Made by a program: the position numbers and the translations under genes
Notes under the pieces: generated by a model
What the model saw: only the letters and a program-made list of their open reading frames with translations
Databases searched by the model: none
What the model was told of the DNA's origin: nothing
Shown: one piece after another, positions 27,881 to 36,018 of the stretch
Numbering within the stretch: position 1 is the first letter of the stretch
How the letters are laid out: each line of letters starts with the position of its first letter
Assembly: GCF_014779765.1 (NCBI RefSeq)
Contig: NZ_JACXZA010000005.1
Coordinates: 433,013-497,012, forward strand
Origin: Paenibacillus terricola
Lineage (GTDB): Bacteria; Bacillota; Bacilli; Paenibacillales; Paenibacillaceae
DNA: 64,000 nucleotides
Reading direction: 5' to 3'

Positions 27881-30321
27881 AAGTGCACCTCTTGAAGAAT
27901 GGAACGAAGACCGGCCAAATTTTTGACTGCTTTGTCCCAGCTATGCCACAGGAAGTGCCCGCCTTGACCGTTCGCTTCCGCCGCGATGGTAACCAAATGA
28001 TCCCACGCCCATGGCGGAAGATTGAATTTCGGCAAAGACCGAATGAGCATCACGTCATGGTGGCCAATCGGCGCCATGCCGACGAGCGAGAACGATTCCA
28101 TCGTATCCGACCGTCCCGTTCCGAACAGCATCGGGCGCAGCGTGATCGGGTCCAGCAGCATGGTCGCATCTCCGCGCGCCAACAGGCCGGCATCGGACTT
28201 CCAATTCAGCGTCGAAGCTTTCCCTCTGACGTTGTCCATCGCTTGGTCGTTCAGCATGAGCACCGCTCCGTCGTATGCCAGCCGATGCTGCTGCGAGCCT
28301 TTGCCATTGACCGCCCTTATTCGGTATTCGCCCTGCAGGTGGGGATGCACGTCGCCGATGATTTTGCCTGCGTACGGGACGGCCAACCCGTCCAAAGCGA
28401 ATCCGTTCGCTTGGAACGCCACTTGGCCCTGAAACGGCTGCCCGTCGATCTCGATCGCCATGACCGGTGCGCTCTGGCCGGGATAATCCGGCCGAACGAC
28501 GACCGAGACCGTCCGGCCACTGCCGTCTTTGACCCGGTACTCGCCGGCGATAGCGCTGAGCTGCGTGGCATGCGGCATGAAGTGTTCGAGAGCCGCCAAG
28601 CGATGCTGGGAACCCATGGTCTCCCCTTCCGGCCATATGGCGCCGACAAGGCGCCTTGCACCCTTCGGCGTGAGATCCGTATGGAAGAACCCGTTATTCG
28701 GATTGCCGTCCTCGGCATACCATCGGATGGAGCCCTTGCTGTAGCGCACGTGCTTCAGCGCCTGCCCATTCATATACACCGCTTGGTTGAACACCGTGCC
28801 CGTGCCGCCCGTTTGGATTCGGCCATGAAGGAAAAAGCTCAACTGGCGATCCTTCGCCAGATAGAATCCAGTCCAAGGGAACAGCGCGGTGCGCATCAGA
28901 ATCGTAAGGTCTTCCGTTGCGACAGACCAATCGACCGTATAGCCGTTGCCGGCGCTCCAATCGTCCAGCGCCTTCCTGCGTTGGTTCGGCTCCGCTCGCT
29001 GCACCGCGCTATGGAGACCGCGAAGCACGGCTTTGTTGGTCAATAATGCCGTCAGCATCCGCGCCGAATCGGGCGAAGACTTCGCTCGGATCCCTTTGGC
29101 CGCGATTTGCATCGAGCCCGCGTCGCGACGCGAGAGCAGCGACTGGTCGCGAGGCGTCAGCCCCTTCATCGACCACTTCGCGACCGCGGCGGCCGGATCG
29201 CGAACATAGAGGTCCCGCAGCCCGCCATCTTCCCTTAGCGCGAGGATGAATCGGGCGGCGGCCGTATCTTCCTGCCAATAATAGGAGGACGGTACGCGGA
29301 AGCGTTCGAAATCGTCGAACGCCTTCATCTCTCGGGCTCCGTAACGGTCGATTTCCCTAAGCGGGCCCGTCGGCGACTTGGCCGTCTGGCCAGGCTGCAG
29401 CAAGCCAAGCTTCAGGAGCATGTTTTGGTCTGCGGCGGCGGCATCCTTCGGCGGCAAATAAAAGGTCGATATGCCCGTGACCGTCGTCTGCGTCTCTGGA
29501 TCGCGCAGCGAACCGATCGTATGCTCGCCGATCAGCGGATCGATGCCCGGGTATCGGGAGCCGATGTAATGGATGACGGTATGATCGGCGCCATAGATGT
29601 CTTCCAAGTAATCGAGCAGGACTGCGAATCCGCTGTTCAAATAACCGGATCGCCGATAACCGAGTTCTCCGATCAACCCGACCTGCCAGAGCACGAGATG
29701 CAGGCCCGTATCCGGCTTGCGGCCGCGAATTAGCATGTCGGTGGCTTCATACATCTGCATGCCCGGCTGGCTCGGATCGACGCCAAGGTCCGCGCAGAGC
29801 GTATCGAGCGCGCTCACGCCGGCCCGCATGACCGCTTGATGGCCCTCGCGCCGCGCAATCTGGATCGCTCGATGCGTGGAGAGGACGAAGATGCCGGGAT
29901 GGCCGTAGTAGATCGCGACGACTTTCTTGCCCTTTCGGACGTAGTGCAGAATCGCTTCGGTCATCTGCATATAGGTAAGATACCGAAGCTTCGAGTCGTC
30001 GTAGAGGACGTAAAGATCGTAAGCATCCGGACGAAGCGATTTGATCCAGACCGACGTCGCCGGATCGGCGACGCAATAGAACACGTACTCCGCCTCGTGA
30101 ATAAGAATTTCGTCCGAGGACGTGAATCCGACCGCTTCGATGCCCGAGCCTATTATCGTCAATTCCCCTCGGGCAACGGCGGGAATGACGAGCTCTGGAT
30201 CGTCGGTCATTCGCTCGCGCTCGGCAGCGATCGCCCCAGCTAGCTCGACCCACCTTTCGCCATGCGCTTGGCGCGTCGGGTAGCTTCGGACCGAGGAGGG
30301 AATCATTTGATCCGTTGACAT
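27877..30321 (-). CDS. Borosin-type alpha-N-methyltransferase with clasp and extra C-terminal domains
   Basis: SAM-dependent peptide-backbone N-methyltransferase of the tetrapyrrole-methylase fold. Residues ~52-290 align by eye with OphMA of Omphalotus: GELTIIGSGIE, FYCVADPAT, YYGHPGIFV, GVSALDTLCADLG, then ISTFYLPPK. The catalytic set OphMA Tyr63/Tyr66/Arg72/Tyr76 corresponds to Tyr104/Tyr107/Arg113/Tyr117 (DLYVLYDDSKLRYLTY). Residues ~290-410 match the clasp/borosin-binding helices (LGLLQPGQ, then RDPAAAVAKW...LTPRDQSLL). Instead of a short C-terminal core peptide there are ~400 further residues: a second Nif11/BBD-like helical stretch (~415-475) and a beta-rich region with a repeated G-(E/F)-Y module starting near 485, 592 and 664. 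A ~50-residue N-terminal extension is also present. GGGAGG precedes the ATG, 4 nt after the 607-aa gene. SAM-methylase and cobalamin-pathway calls are less fitting. Confidence 0.9.
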   Translation of the reverse strand: MSTDQMIPSSVRSYPTRQAHGERWVELAGAIAAERERMTDDPELVIPAVARGELTIIGSGIEAVGFTSSDEILIHEAEYVFYCVADPATSVWIKSLRPDAYDLYVLYDDSKLRYLTYMQMTEAILHYVRKGKKVVAIYYGHPGIFVLSTHRAIQIARREGHQAVMRAGVSALDTLCADLGVDPSQPGMQMYEATDMLIRGRKPDTGLHLVLWQVGLIGELGYRRSGYLNSGFAVLLDYLEDIYGADHTVIHYIGSRYPGIDPLIGEHTIGSLRDPETQTTVTGISTFYLPPKDAAAADQNMLLKLGLLQPGQTAKSPTGPLREIDRYGAREMKAFDDFERFRVPSSYYWQEDTAAARFILALREDGGLRDLYVRDPAAAVAKWSMKGLTPRDQSLLSRRDAGSMQIAAKGIRAKSSPDSARMLTALLTNKAVLRGLHSAVQRAEPNQRRKALDDWSAGNGYTVDWSVATEDLTILMRTALFPWTGFYLAKDRQLSFFLHGRIQTGGTGTVFNQAVYMNGQALKHVRYSKGSIRWYAEDGNPNNGFFHTDLTPKGARRLVGAIWPEGETMGSQHRLAALEHFMPHATQLSAIAGEYRVKDGSGRTVSVVVRPDYPGQSAPVMAIEIDGQPFQGQVAFQANGFALDGLAVPYAGKIIGDVHPHLQGEYRIRAVNGKGSQQHRLAYDGAVLMLNDQAMDNVRGKASTLNWKSDAGLLARGDATMLLDPITLRPMLFGTGRSDTMESFSLVGMAPIGHHDVMLIRSLPKFNLPPWAWDHLVTIAAEANGQGGHFLWHSWDKAVKNLAGLRSILQEVHL

Positions 30322-30325
30322 CGCC

Positions 30326-32149
30326 TCAGCCTCCCTTCTTCAAATAGTCCATGGCTACCTGCGCGCCGACTTTGACGGGCAAATCGCGTCCCTGATACTG
30401 GTATCCGCCCAGTGCCTGAAAAGCCTGATACTTGTTGTTTCCGGTATACTGCGCGAGGGCGGCCACGGCGGCGTTCTCCGCATCGGTCGACCAGCGCCAA
30501 TTCGTAGCCGCCTGGTCGGCCGCAGAGTTGCCGGCCATAATGATCGTGCTTACGGTCATCTCGATCGTGGCATTGTCCGCTTGCGACTGCTGCACGTAAT
30601 CCGCGAACGTATTCCAGCGGGTCTGAAGAGAAACTTGTTCGTTGAGCATATAGTTGACGAGGAGGCCGAGTCCGGTCGACTCGCGCGGCTGCAAGTTTTG
30701 AATGCCTTGCTCGTCGGCGTGCCTCCAGGCTTGCAGCAGTTGGGCGGCCGACATGAAAGCCAAGTTGATGGCCAGCATCTCAGTCAGCGCCGGCAGAGCC
30801 TTCTCCATGATCCAGCCGCCGACTTTGTTGAGCAGTCCCCGGATCATGCCCGGCTGTACGTCAACATCCGTATCGATGTCGATGTCCACGTCGATGTCCA
30901 CGTCGGTTTCCGTATCCGTCACAACGTCGATATCAATGTCAATGTCCACGTCAACGTCAACGTCGACGACCGCGAGGAAGTCAACGTCGACATCGATGTC
31001 AATATCAACATCCACATCGATATCAATGTCAATGTCGATATCAACGTCAATATCCACGTCAATGTCCACGTCGATGTCCACGTCAACGTTGACAGGATCG
31101 ACGTCGTCGCCAATGCCCGAGCCAGGTCCGGCAGAGTCCCCCGTTTCGTTCGCCCACTGGCGGATATTATCGTACAGCTTGCTCAGGTTATCCTTCAAAA
31201 ATTGCAGGCCGTTGCGGATGCTCTCCAGCATATGAACGGCCATATCGAGCGCCATCGCGATCTGCACCAGAGTGAATGCCCCGTACACCATGTCGTAAGC
31301 GACCGCGTACCACGGCACGCTCGGATTCTGATACGGCTGCGCGATCATTGCCGCGCCGTTATACGTGCCCACGAAACACATGCCGATCTGGTCCGGCTTG
31401 CCCTCCCATGCGAAATCGCGCGGAATGCTCGTCAGCGCAATGCCGTTCTTGTTATCAGCCCCGGCCGAGGTCAGCTTCGATCTGGCGAACAGAAGCGTCT
31501 GCGTGCTGCCGTCCGCAGCCGATGTATAGGCAGCGGTGCCGTTCGCCACCGTAATCGTTCCGACCTCGTCGGGCGGAACGATGAATCCGTGCGTATCGCT
31601 TTGCGGCTCATAGCAATAATAGGTGCCCGGGAACGCATAAAGCGAGTTGGTCGCCCAGAAGCTGACCATCGAGAAAATGCCGAAGTCGACGCCCGCATAC
31701 CCGTTCGCGGAGAAGAAGCTTGCCGCCTGCCCGTTCAACTGCGTCGGATCCGTATTGTTCAGCACCAATTCGTTGAACTGCAGCGCAATCGGCTGGTAGG
31801 GCTGGCTTGAATACGATTGGTAGAACGTCCATGCCAGCGCCGTCGACTTCCCGTCATCGTCGGTTACGGTAACGGATTGGCTGTCAGGGTCGAGCGTGTC
31901 GACGATGGCGAGCTTAAGCGGAAAATCGTCGGTCGCGCGCGCAATCACGATACGAGCCAGCGGATTGCCCGTCGAGAAGCTTCCCGATTGATTGGAATCG
32001 ACGGTGCCCAACTGCGTATAGACCGGATAGTAAGCATCGTGATCCAGCGACGGCGGATCCGATATCGGTTGGCTCATCGTCGAGAAGACGACAACCGTTC
32101 CGCTTCCGCTATTGCGAAGCGAGAAAGGGTAGCTCGCGGAACCGGTCAT
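30326..32149 (-). CDS. Large unknown protein with Asp-Val/Asp-Ile repeat tract (candidate borosin substrate)
   Basis: No known family is recognised in this 607-aa protein. Residues ~1-285 are beta-rich, without signal peptide, and resemble the start of the upstream 569-aa protein (a shared 'SQSVTVTDDDGKSTALAWTF'-like block and a 'VGTYNG' block). A hydrophobic amphipathic helix region follows (~285-330). Residues ~350-431 are an almost perfect alternation of Asp with Val or Ile, broken by FLAV and VVTDTET. The C-terminal ~175 residues are helical with several hydrophobic stretches (GGWIMEKALPALTEML). The start overlaps the stop of the 569-aa gene (ATGA). The alternating aliphatic tract in an operon with a backbone N-methylase makes it a candidate modified region; a calcium-binding or purely structural beta tract is the main alternative. 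Confidence 0.75.
   Translation of the reverse strand: MTGSASYPFSLRNSGSGTVVVFSTMSQPISDPPSLDHDAYYPVYTQLGTVDSNQSGSFSTGNPLARIVIARATDDFPLKLAIVDTLDPDSQSVTVTDDDGKSTALAWTFYQSYSSQPYQPIALQFNELVLNNTDPTQLNGQAASFFSANGYAGVDFGIFSMVSFWATNSLYAFPGTYYCYEPQSDTHGFIVPPDEVGTITVANGTAAYTSAADGSTQTLLFARSKLTSAGADNKNGIALTSIPRDFAWEGKPDQIGMCFVGTYNGAAMIAQPYQNPSVPWYAVAYDMVYGAFTLVQIAMALDMAVHMLESIRNGLQFLKDNLSKLYDNIRQWANETGDSAGPGSGIGDDVDPVNVDVDIDVDIDVDIDVDIDIDIDIDVDVDIDIDVDVDFLAVVDVDVDVDIDIDIDVVTDTETDVDIDVDIDIDTDVDVQPGMIRGLLNKVGGWIMEKALPALTEMLAINLAFMSAAQLLQAWRHADEQGIQNLQPRESTGLGLLVNYMLNEQVSLQTRWNTFADYVQQSQADNATIEMTVSTIIMAGNSAADQAATNWRWSTDAENAAVAALAQYTGNNKYQAFQALGGYQYQGRDLPVKVGAQVAMDYLKKGG
30858..31100 (-). repeat. Hexanucleotide-periodic coding repeat (Asp-Val/Ile)n
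   Basis: About 240 bp of period-6 sequence, read on the minus strand as GAC followed by GTN or ATN, encodes the alternating Asp-Val/Ile tract. Synonymous variation between units is common, which suggests the protein pattern is kept by selection and is not a fresh slippage product. Confidence 0.85.
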
Positions 32150-33855
32150 TCGATTACCTCAGGCTCAATAGGGTCCTCGCCGTTCTCGATATCGTTGGCG
32201 GAGCTGTCCATCTCGTCGGCGGTTTCCTGGAAATCGTCGATCGCCCGCTGCGAGTCTTGCAGCTGTTCGCGTAGATCGTCCGGAATGTCCATTTGGTCGA
32301 TGGCCGTATTGACGGATGTTTTCACATCGCCAAGACTGTCCTTCACCGAACTGAAGTCGCCCGACTCTCTGGCTTCCTCTAAGTTTCCTTTGGCCTCTAC
32401 GAGCTTGTTCATGGCATCCTCGAGCGAAGGATTCACCTCGATCTGCGCAAGCTCCTTGAGCTGGAATTCATACTCCTCAATCATCGCATCGTAATTATCC
32501 GCCGTTATTTCCTTTAGCGTATCGACGATATAATCGTTCACGCTGCTCACCGTCGCATCCAGGCTGTCGATATCCGGCACGTCGATTTCGTCCGAGTCTA
32601 AGCGGCTTGCATTGCTGCGCTCATCGTCAAGAGCGGCACGCCCGACATCGTCCGCCGATTGGTCAGCCTGCCTCTGTTGATCGTCGGTCGGGTCCTTGCC
32701 TTTGTTCTCGTTCGTCTTATCGTCCTGGAGCTTGTCCTTCTTCCCTGCGAACTTCGTCTTCAAGAAATCGTATGCCATCCAGATGCCCATAATTTTCAAG
32801 AACGAATTCACGAGATCGTCAAAGCTTTTCGGAACGAGGTTTTTAAGCCATTTGACGAACGCATCCTCCGGCTTTTGGCTCACGCCAATGACCTTGATGC
32901 CGTTGAGCGTGCCGACCAACGCCGGCCACAGCACCGAATCCTTCGCATCTTGGGTAAACTGGCTCTTCAGCGCGAACGTCCATTGCAAACAGATGGACGG
33001 CGTGTCGGCCGTCGCATCGTCGACCAGCTGCATGCTGCTGAATGCAAGCTTCTGGCTAGTGTCCGAATCAGGCGTGTAAGTAATCGTATAGCCGCTGTTC
33101 GGATCGTTCGGATCGGCTGGGTTAGGCGCGCTGGACGGACGGGACAGCTTAATCGAGCCGTAATTGACGACAGCGGATCCCCCGCTGGACGAGGAATTGG
33201 AGCTTGGCACGCCATACAGCCAGAACGTTCGTCCCGGGTTGCCGTCATCATCCAGACCCCATTTCCATGCAAATGCTTTCAAGTAGGTGCTGACTGCGAG
33301 ATAGCTAGGAAAATCAAGCCCTTTGAAGCCTTTCGTACTGTTAAAATAGTCGGCGATCTTCTTCATCATATCGTCGACCGTCTTCTCTTTTTGCGCATCC
33401 GTTAATGCTTGCTGGAAATTTTTCGCGAGGTCCGTGGTTGGGTAGGCCATGAGGTGTTGACAGAATGTAAAGGCGAGGCTCATATTTTTGGCTGCGGCCG
33501 CAGTGACCGTAACGGGAGGATAGCCCATCGAATCAAAATCGAGCGCCACGCCGACATTCATGACGGGGAACAACGAATCAGGCTCGCTGATTAACAGCTG
33601 ATACAGGTAATTCGGCTGCGTCTTCCCGCTGGAATCGGTGCGCGTGTCGTTCAGCGTCACCGTTCCTGTGCCGCCATTGGAAATAACTTGTCCGCCTTCG
33701 GCAAGGCTAAGCATTTTCAGCGACTGCTGGTATCCTTTCTTGGGCGAGTTGTTGGCGACATTCGTAGACGAATCGAAGGCATCCAACACGACGACCGGCT
33801 TTCCTGCGTTGTTCGTGATCTTGCACGCGGTGTTGACCGAAGAGGTAATAGACAT
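32146..33855 (-). CDS. Large unknown acidic protein, paralogue of the next gene
   Basis: No family is recognised. The 569-aa protein has a beta-rich N-terminal region (KITNNAGKPVVVLDAFD at the start) that parallels the 607-aa protein over ~300 residues: matching order of a 'VTVTAAAAKNMSLAFTF' block, a 'GSIKLSRP' strand and a 'LVGTLNGIKVIGV' strand. A hydrophobic helix near residue 350-368 (LKIMGIWMAYDFL) is followed by a Lys/Asp-rich stretch. A ~190-residue very acidic coiled-coil-like C-terminus includes DSDEIDVPDIDSLDATV, a possible trace of the Asp-Ile/Val pattern. It has no signal peptide. AGGAGG precedes the ATG. It is the first gene of the operon; the 33856-34010 leader must hold the promoter, but no convincing -35/-10 pair was seen. 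Confidence 0.72.
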   Translation of the reverse strand: MSITSSVNTACKITNNAGKPVVVLDAFDSSTNVANNSPKKGYQQSLKMLSLAEGGQVISNGGTGTVTLNDTRTDSSGKTQPNYLYQLLISEPDSLFPVMNVGVALDFDSMGYPPVTVTAAAAKNMSLAFTFCQHLMAYPTTDLAKNFQQALTDAQKEKTVDDMMKKIADYFNSTKGFKGLDFPSYLAVSTYLKAFAWKWGLDDDGNPGRTFWLYGVPSSNSSSSGGSAVVNYGSIKLSRPSSAPNPADPNDPNSGYTITYTPDSDTSQKLAFSSMQLVDDATADTPSICLQWTFALKSQFTQDAKDSVLWPALVGTLNGIKVIGVSQKPEDAFVKWLKNLVPKSFDDLVNSFLKIMGIWMAYDFLKTKFAGKKDKLQDDKTNENKGKDPTDDQQRQADQSADDVGRAALDDERSNASRLDSDEIDVPDIDSLDATVSSVNDYIVDTLKEITADNYDAMIEEYEFQLKELAQIEVNPSLEDAMNKLVEAKGNLEEARESGDFSSVKDSLGDVKTSVNTAIDQMDIPDDLREQLQDSQRAIDDFQETADEMDSSANDIENGEDPIEPEVIE

Positions 33856-34009
33856 TAATAATTCCTCCTTCTTTTTGAAACAAATTTGTAATAAGCGTAT
33901 AAATTTTAATACAAGACAATTTATTCCATCCTCTTCGTTTTATTCCTTCCGCCTATACCTTGCCGCGACCGAATAATTTCTCGACACGATCCAACATCAT
34001 GCGTTAACA

Positions 34010-34048
34010 CAAAAATGGCGGCGCAGGGATCGCTCCCTGCACCGCCAT
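34010..34048 (-). terminator. Terminator after telA-like gene
   Basis: ATGGCGG (34015-34021) pairs with CCGCCAT (34042-34048), and an inner GCAGGGA/TCCCTGC pairs too. On the minus strand it runs into TTTTTGTG. It isolates the Ter/Tel operon from the borosin-like operon downstream. Confidence 0.85.
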
Positions 34049-34071
34049 TCTTCTATCGCTCTATATCCATT

Positions 34072-35175
34072 CTAGCTCAAAAACGAGCTGACGCTATTAC
34101 TATCAGGCTGCTGCGCCGCGTTCAACGCCTTCGGCTGTTCGCCGCCATGTCCAAGACGGTTCGCCAGCTGCGTGTTGATCGTCGTCATTTTGTTCGTATA
34201 ATCGTTGCAGCTGTCGATGATGCGACGGTTCGATTGCTCGGACAGATCAATCGCTGCCATCAGGTCCGTGATGGCCCGGTTAACGGCTTCCATCGACATC
34301 GATGGTTTCGCCAACAAGTCATTCGTCCGCTCCGTTGTCTGCCGAAGCAGGCGGGCATTCTCTTGGAACTGGTTCTCAATCGTTTTGTTTGTAGCATCAA
34401 CGGCACTAATAACCTTCTCTTGGTCATTCAGCGCAAGTGCGATCATCGCCGACACCGTAATGAGATTGGACGTCTTATCGATCGCGTTGTTCACTGAATC
34501 GATAAGCTTATCGTTGTTATCATTGATGATATCCGTTGCTGCAATCGCTTGGTTGTACAACATGATCATCTCTGTCATCGACTGAATGCGCGTCACGACT
34601 TTGCGCAAGCCGCGCTCCAGTTGTGCCTTGCGGCCCTCGTTCTCCGGCTTTGCAATTTCAGCCTCGAACAGCTCCTTCAGCTTGTCGCCGAACGCGATCT
34701 TCGTCTGGAGCGAATAGATTTCCTCGAGTGAAGAGCGCTTCAGCTGGCGCATATTCACGATGCTTTCTTCAAGCGTATCTTTGCCGTCGCGCAAGCCGTT
34801 AATGATTACGTCGACGTTCGTTTTGACCGACTGATACTTGTAAATATAGTTCTTCAGCGGACTCTTACGAACGAGCTTGCCAATAAATCCGACATTTTTG
34901 CTCTGCTGGAGCGTCTCGCATTCGTTGCGGAGTTTCAGTATCATGTTGGATACTTCCGCACGACTGCCGCCCATCAGGTCATTAACCGGACGATCAAGCA
35001 GCTTAAGCGTTTGACCCGCTTTCTCTTGCGTCTTCATGCCCAGCTTGCCAATCTCGTCCATCAAGGAATCCAGCTGTACGGAATCCGTCTGCGCGACCTG
35101 ACCGATCAGGCGCGATGCTTCCTGTACGACCTGTTGTTCGTCTTCTTTCTTCAACTGCACGAGCTGTGTTGACAT
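34072..35175 (-). CDS. Toxic anion resistance protein, TelA/YceH family
   Basis: The 367-aa, almost all-helical cytoplasmic protein of the TelA family is associated with tellurite, nisin and other envelope-stress tolerance. Typical family segments are PVNDLMGGSRAEVSNMILKLRNECETL, FIGKLVRKSPLKNYIYKYQSV and LDRPVND. The start at 35175 (MSTQLVQLKK) follows AGGAGG; the ORF can be read to 35343 without support. It is last in the ter transcript, 43 nt after the XpaC-like gene, and has its own terminator. Confidence 0.9.
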   Translation of the reverse strand: MSTQLVQLKKEDEQQVVQEASRLIGQVAQTDSVQLDSLMDEIGKLGMKTQEKAGQTLKLLDRPVNDLMGGSRAEVSNMILKLRNECETLQQSKNVGFIGKLVRKSPLKNYIYKYQSVKTNVDVIINGLRDGKDTLEESIVNMRQLKRSSLEEIYSLQTKIAFGDKLKELFEAEIAKPENEGRKAQLERGLRKVVTRIQSMTEMIMLYNQAIAATDIINDNNDKLIDSVNNAIDKTSNLITVSAMIALALNDQEKVISAVDATNKTIENQFQENARLLRQTTERTNDLLAKPSMSMEAVNRAITDLMAAIDLSEQSNRRIIDSCNDYTNKMTTINTQLANRLGHGGEQPKALNAAQQPDSNSVSSFLS

Positions 35176-35218
35176 ATCGATTGCCTCCTTTACGATAAGG
35201 GGAAAATGGATGGCTCGA

Positions 35219-35947
35219 TTAGAGCTCCGATTGCTTATAGCGTTGGTGGATAAGCTCAGCCTTCGTCTGAAGCTCCAGCAAATCCTTATGCTCAACCGTC
35301 GAGACGATATCGTTAATCTTCGAGTTGACGTCCCGCAGGCCATTAAGCAGCATGCGTCGGTTCTGACTCTTCATCTCGCCGCTCAGACGTAGGAATGGGT
35401 TGATGACACCGTTCAAGTCTTTGAGCACAAGTCGGCGAACCGTATGATTGATGTTACTGTCGCTAAGCTCACTCAGCAGCGGAATAACACGTTGAACCCG
35501 TGCGAATAATGCAAGCGACTTATCGACGATCTCGCTGTCGAGGTTGTTCTTCTGGCCTTCGGAAATAATCATATCCTCTAGCACCTGCAAGTACTCCACA
35601 ACCGACTCGAAGCCCTCCGGAATGGAAGATTCCTGTTGTGGCTGTGGACGTGCCGCCGCCTGGCCTGAAGCTGCGGAGATCGAAGCTTGCGGCGGCAGGG
35701 CACTAGGTGGCATGAATGGCGATGGACTCGGCTGCTGTGGCTGCTGAGATGGCAACGGCTGCGCGCCATTGGACTGATCTCGATTCAAGCCCGGCGGGTT
35801 ATTGCCATTCGGACGCGTCGGGATCAAACTGCCAACAATTGCGCCACCCGCAGGCAGCATAAGCGACAGCACCTCAGGCAGCGCGAAACCCGTTATAACA
35901 GCAGCGACGTAGCCGACTGCAGCGCCGATTAGTGTATTTTTGTTCAC
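35219..35947 (-). CDS. XpaC-like membrane-associated protein
   Basis: The 242-aa protein has an N-terminal hydrophobic pair (TLIGAAVGYVAAVITGFALPEVLSLMLPAGGAIVGSLI), a Pro/Gln/Ser-rich linker (residues ~45-105) and a C-terminal helical domain matching the 5-bromo-4-chloroindolyl phosphate hydrolysis (XpaC) family. XpaC and TelA genes are regularly adjacent in Bacillales. Start is GTG at 35947 behind GGAGGG. Confidence 0.8.
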   Translation of the reverse strand: MNKNTLIGAAVGYVAAVITGFALPEVLSLMLPAGGAIVGSLIPTRPNGNNPPGLNRDQSNGAQPLPSQQPQQPSPSPFMPPSALPPQASISAASGQAAARPQPQQESSIPEGFESVVEYLQVLEDMIISEGQKNNLDSEIVDKSLALFARVQRVIPLLSELSDSNINHTVRRLVLKDLNGVINPFLRLSGEMKSQNRRMLLNGLRDVNSKINDIVSTVEHKDLLELQTKAELIHQRYKQSEL

Positions 35948-36018
35948 GGACGATTCCCTCCACTACTGGACTGGACACGTAGTCTCTTCCCTTATTGTAG
36001 GAACCGCCACAAGCGCTG

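Noticed and set aside
27877-30321. Call as cobalamin/siroheme (tetrapyrrole) methyltransferase
   Set aside because: The fold is shared, but the YDLY-LYDD-KLRYLTY catalytic segment, the STFYLPPK segment and the clasp match the borosin branch, and no tetrapyrrole genes are nearby.
30858-31100. Possible CRISPR or tandem DNA repeat array
   Set aside because: The period is 6 nt with synonymous variation and no spacers; it is a coding repeat.
30581-31810. Long plus-strand frame (409 aa) with Asn-Val/Asp-Ile/His-Val repeats opposite the Asp-Val/Ile tract
   Set aside because: It is the antisense shadow of the periodic repeat; it has no ribosome binding site, and the minus-strand gene has coherent domains and operon junctions.
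33856-34009. SigA promoter for the borosin-like operon (TTGTCT-17-GCTTAT)
   Set aside because: The -10 matches poorly; a promoter must be present, but none could be chosen by eye.
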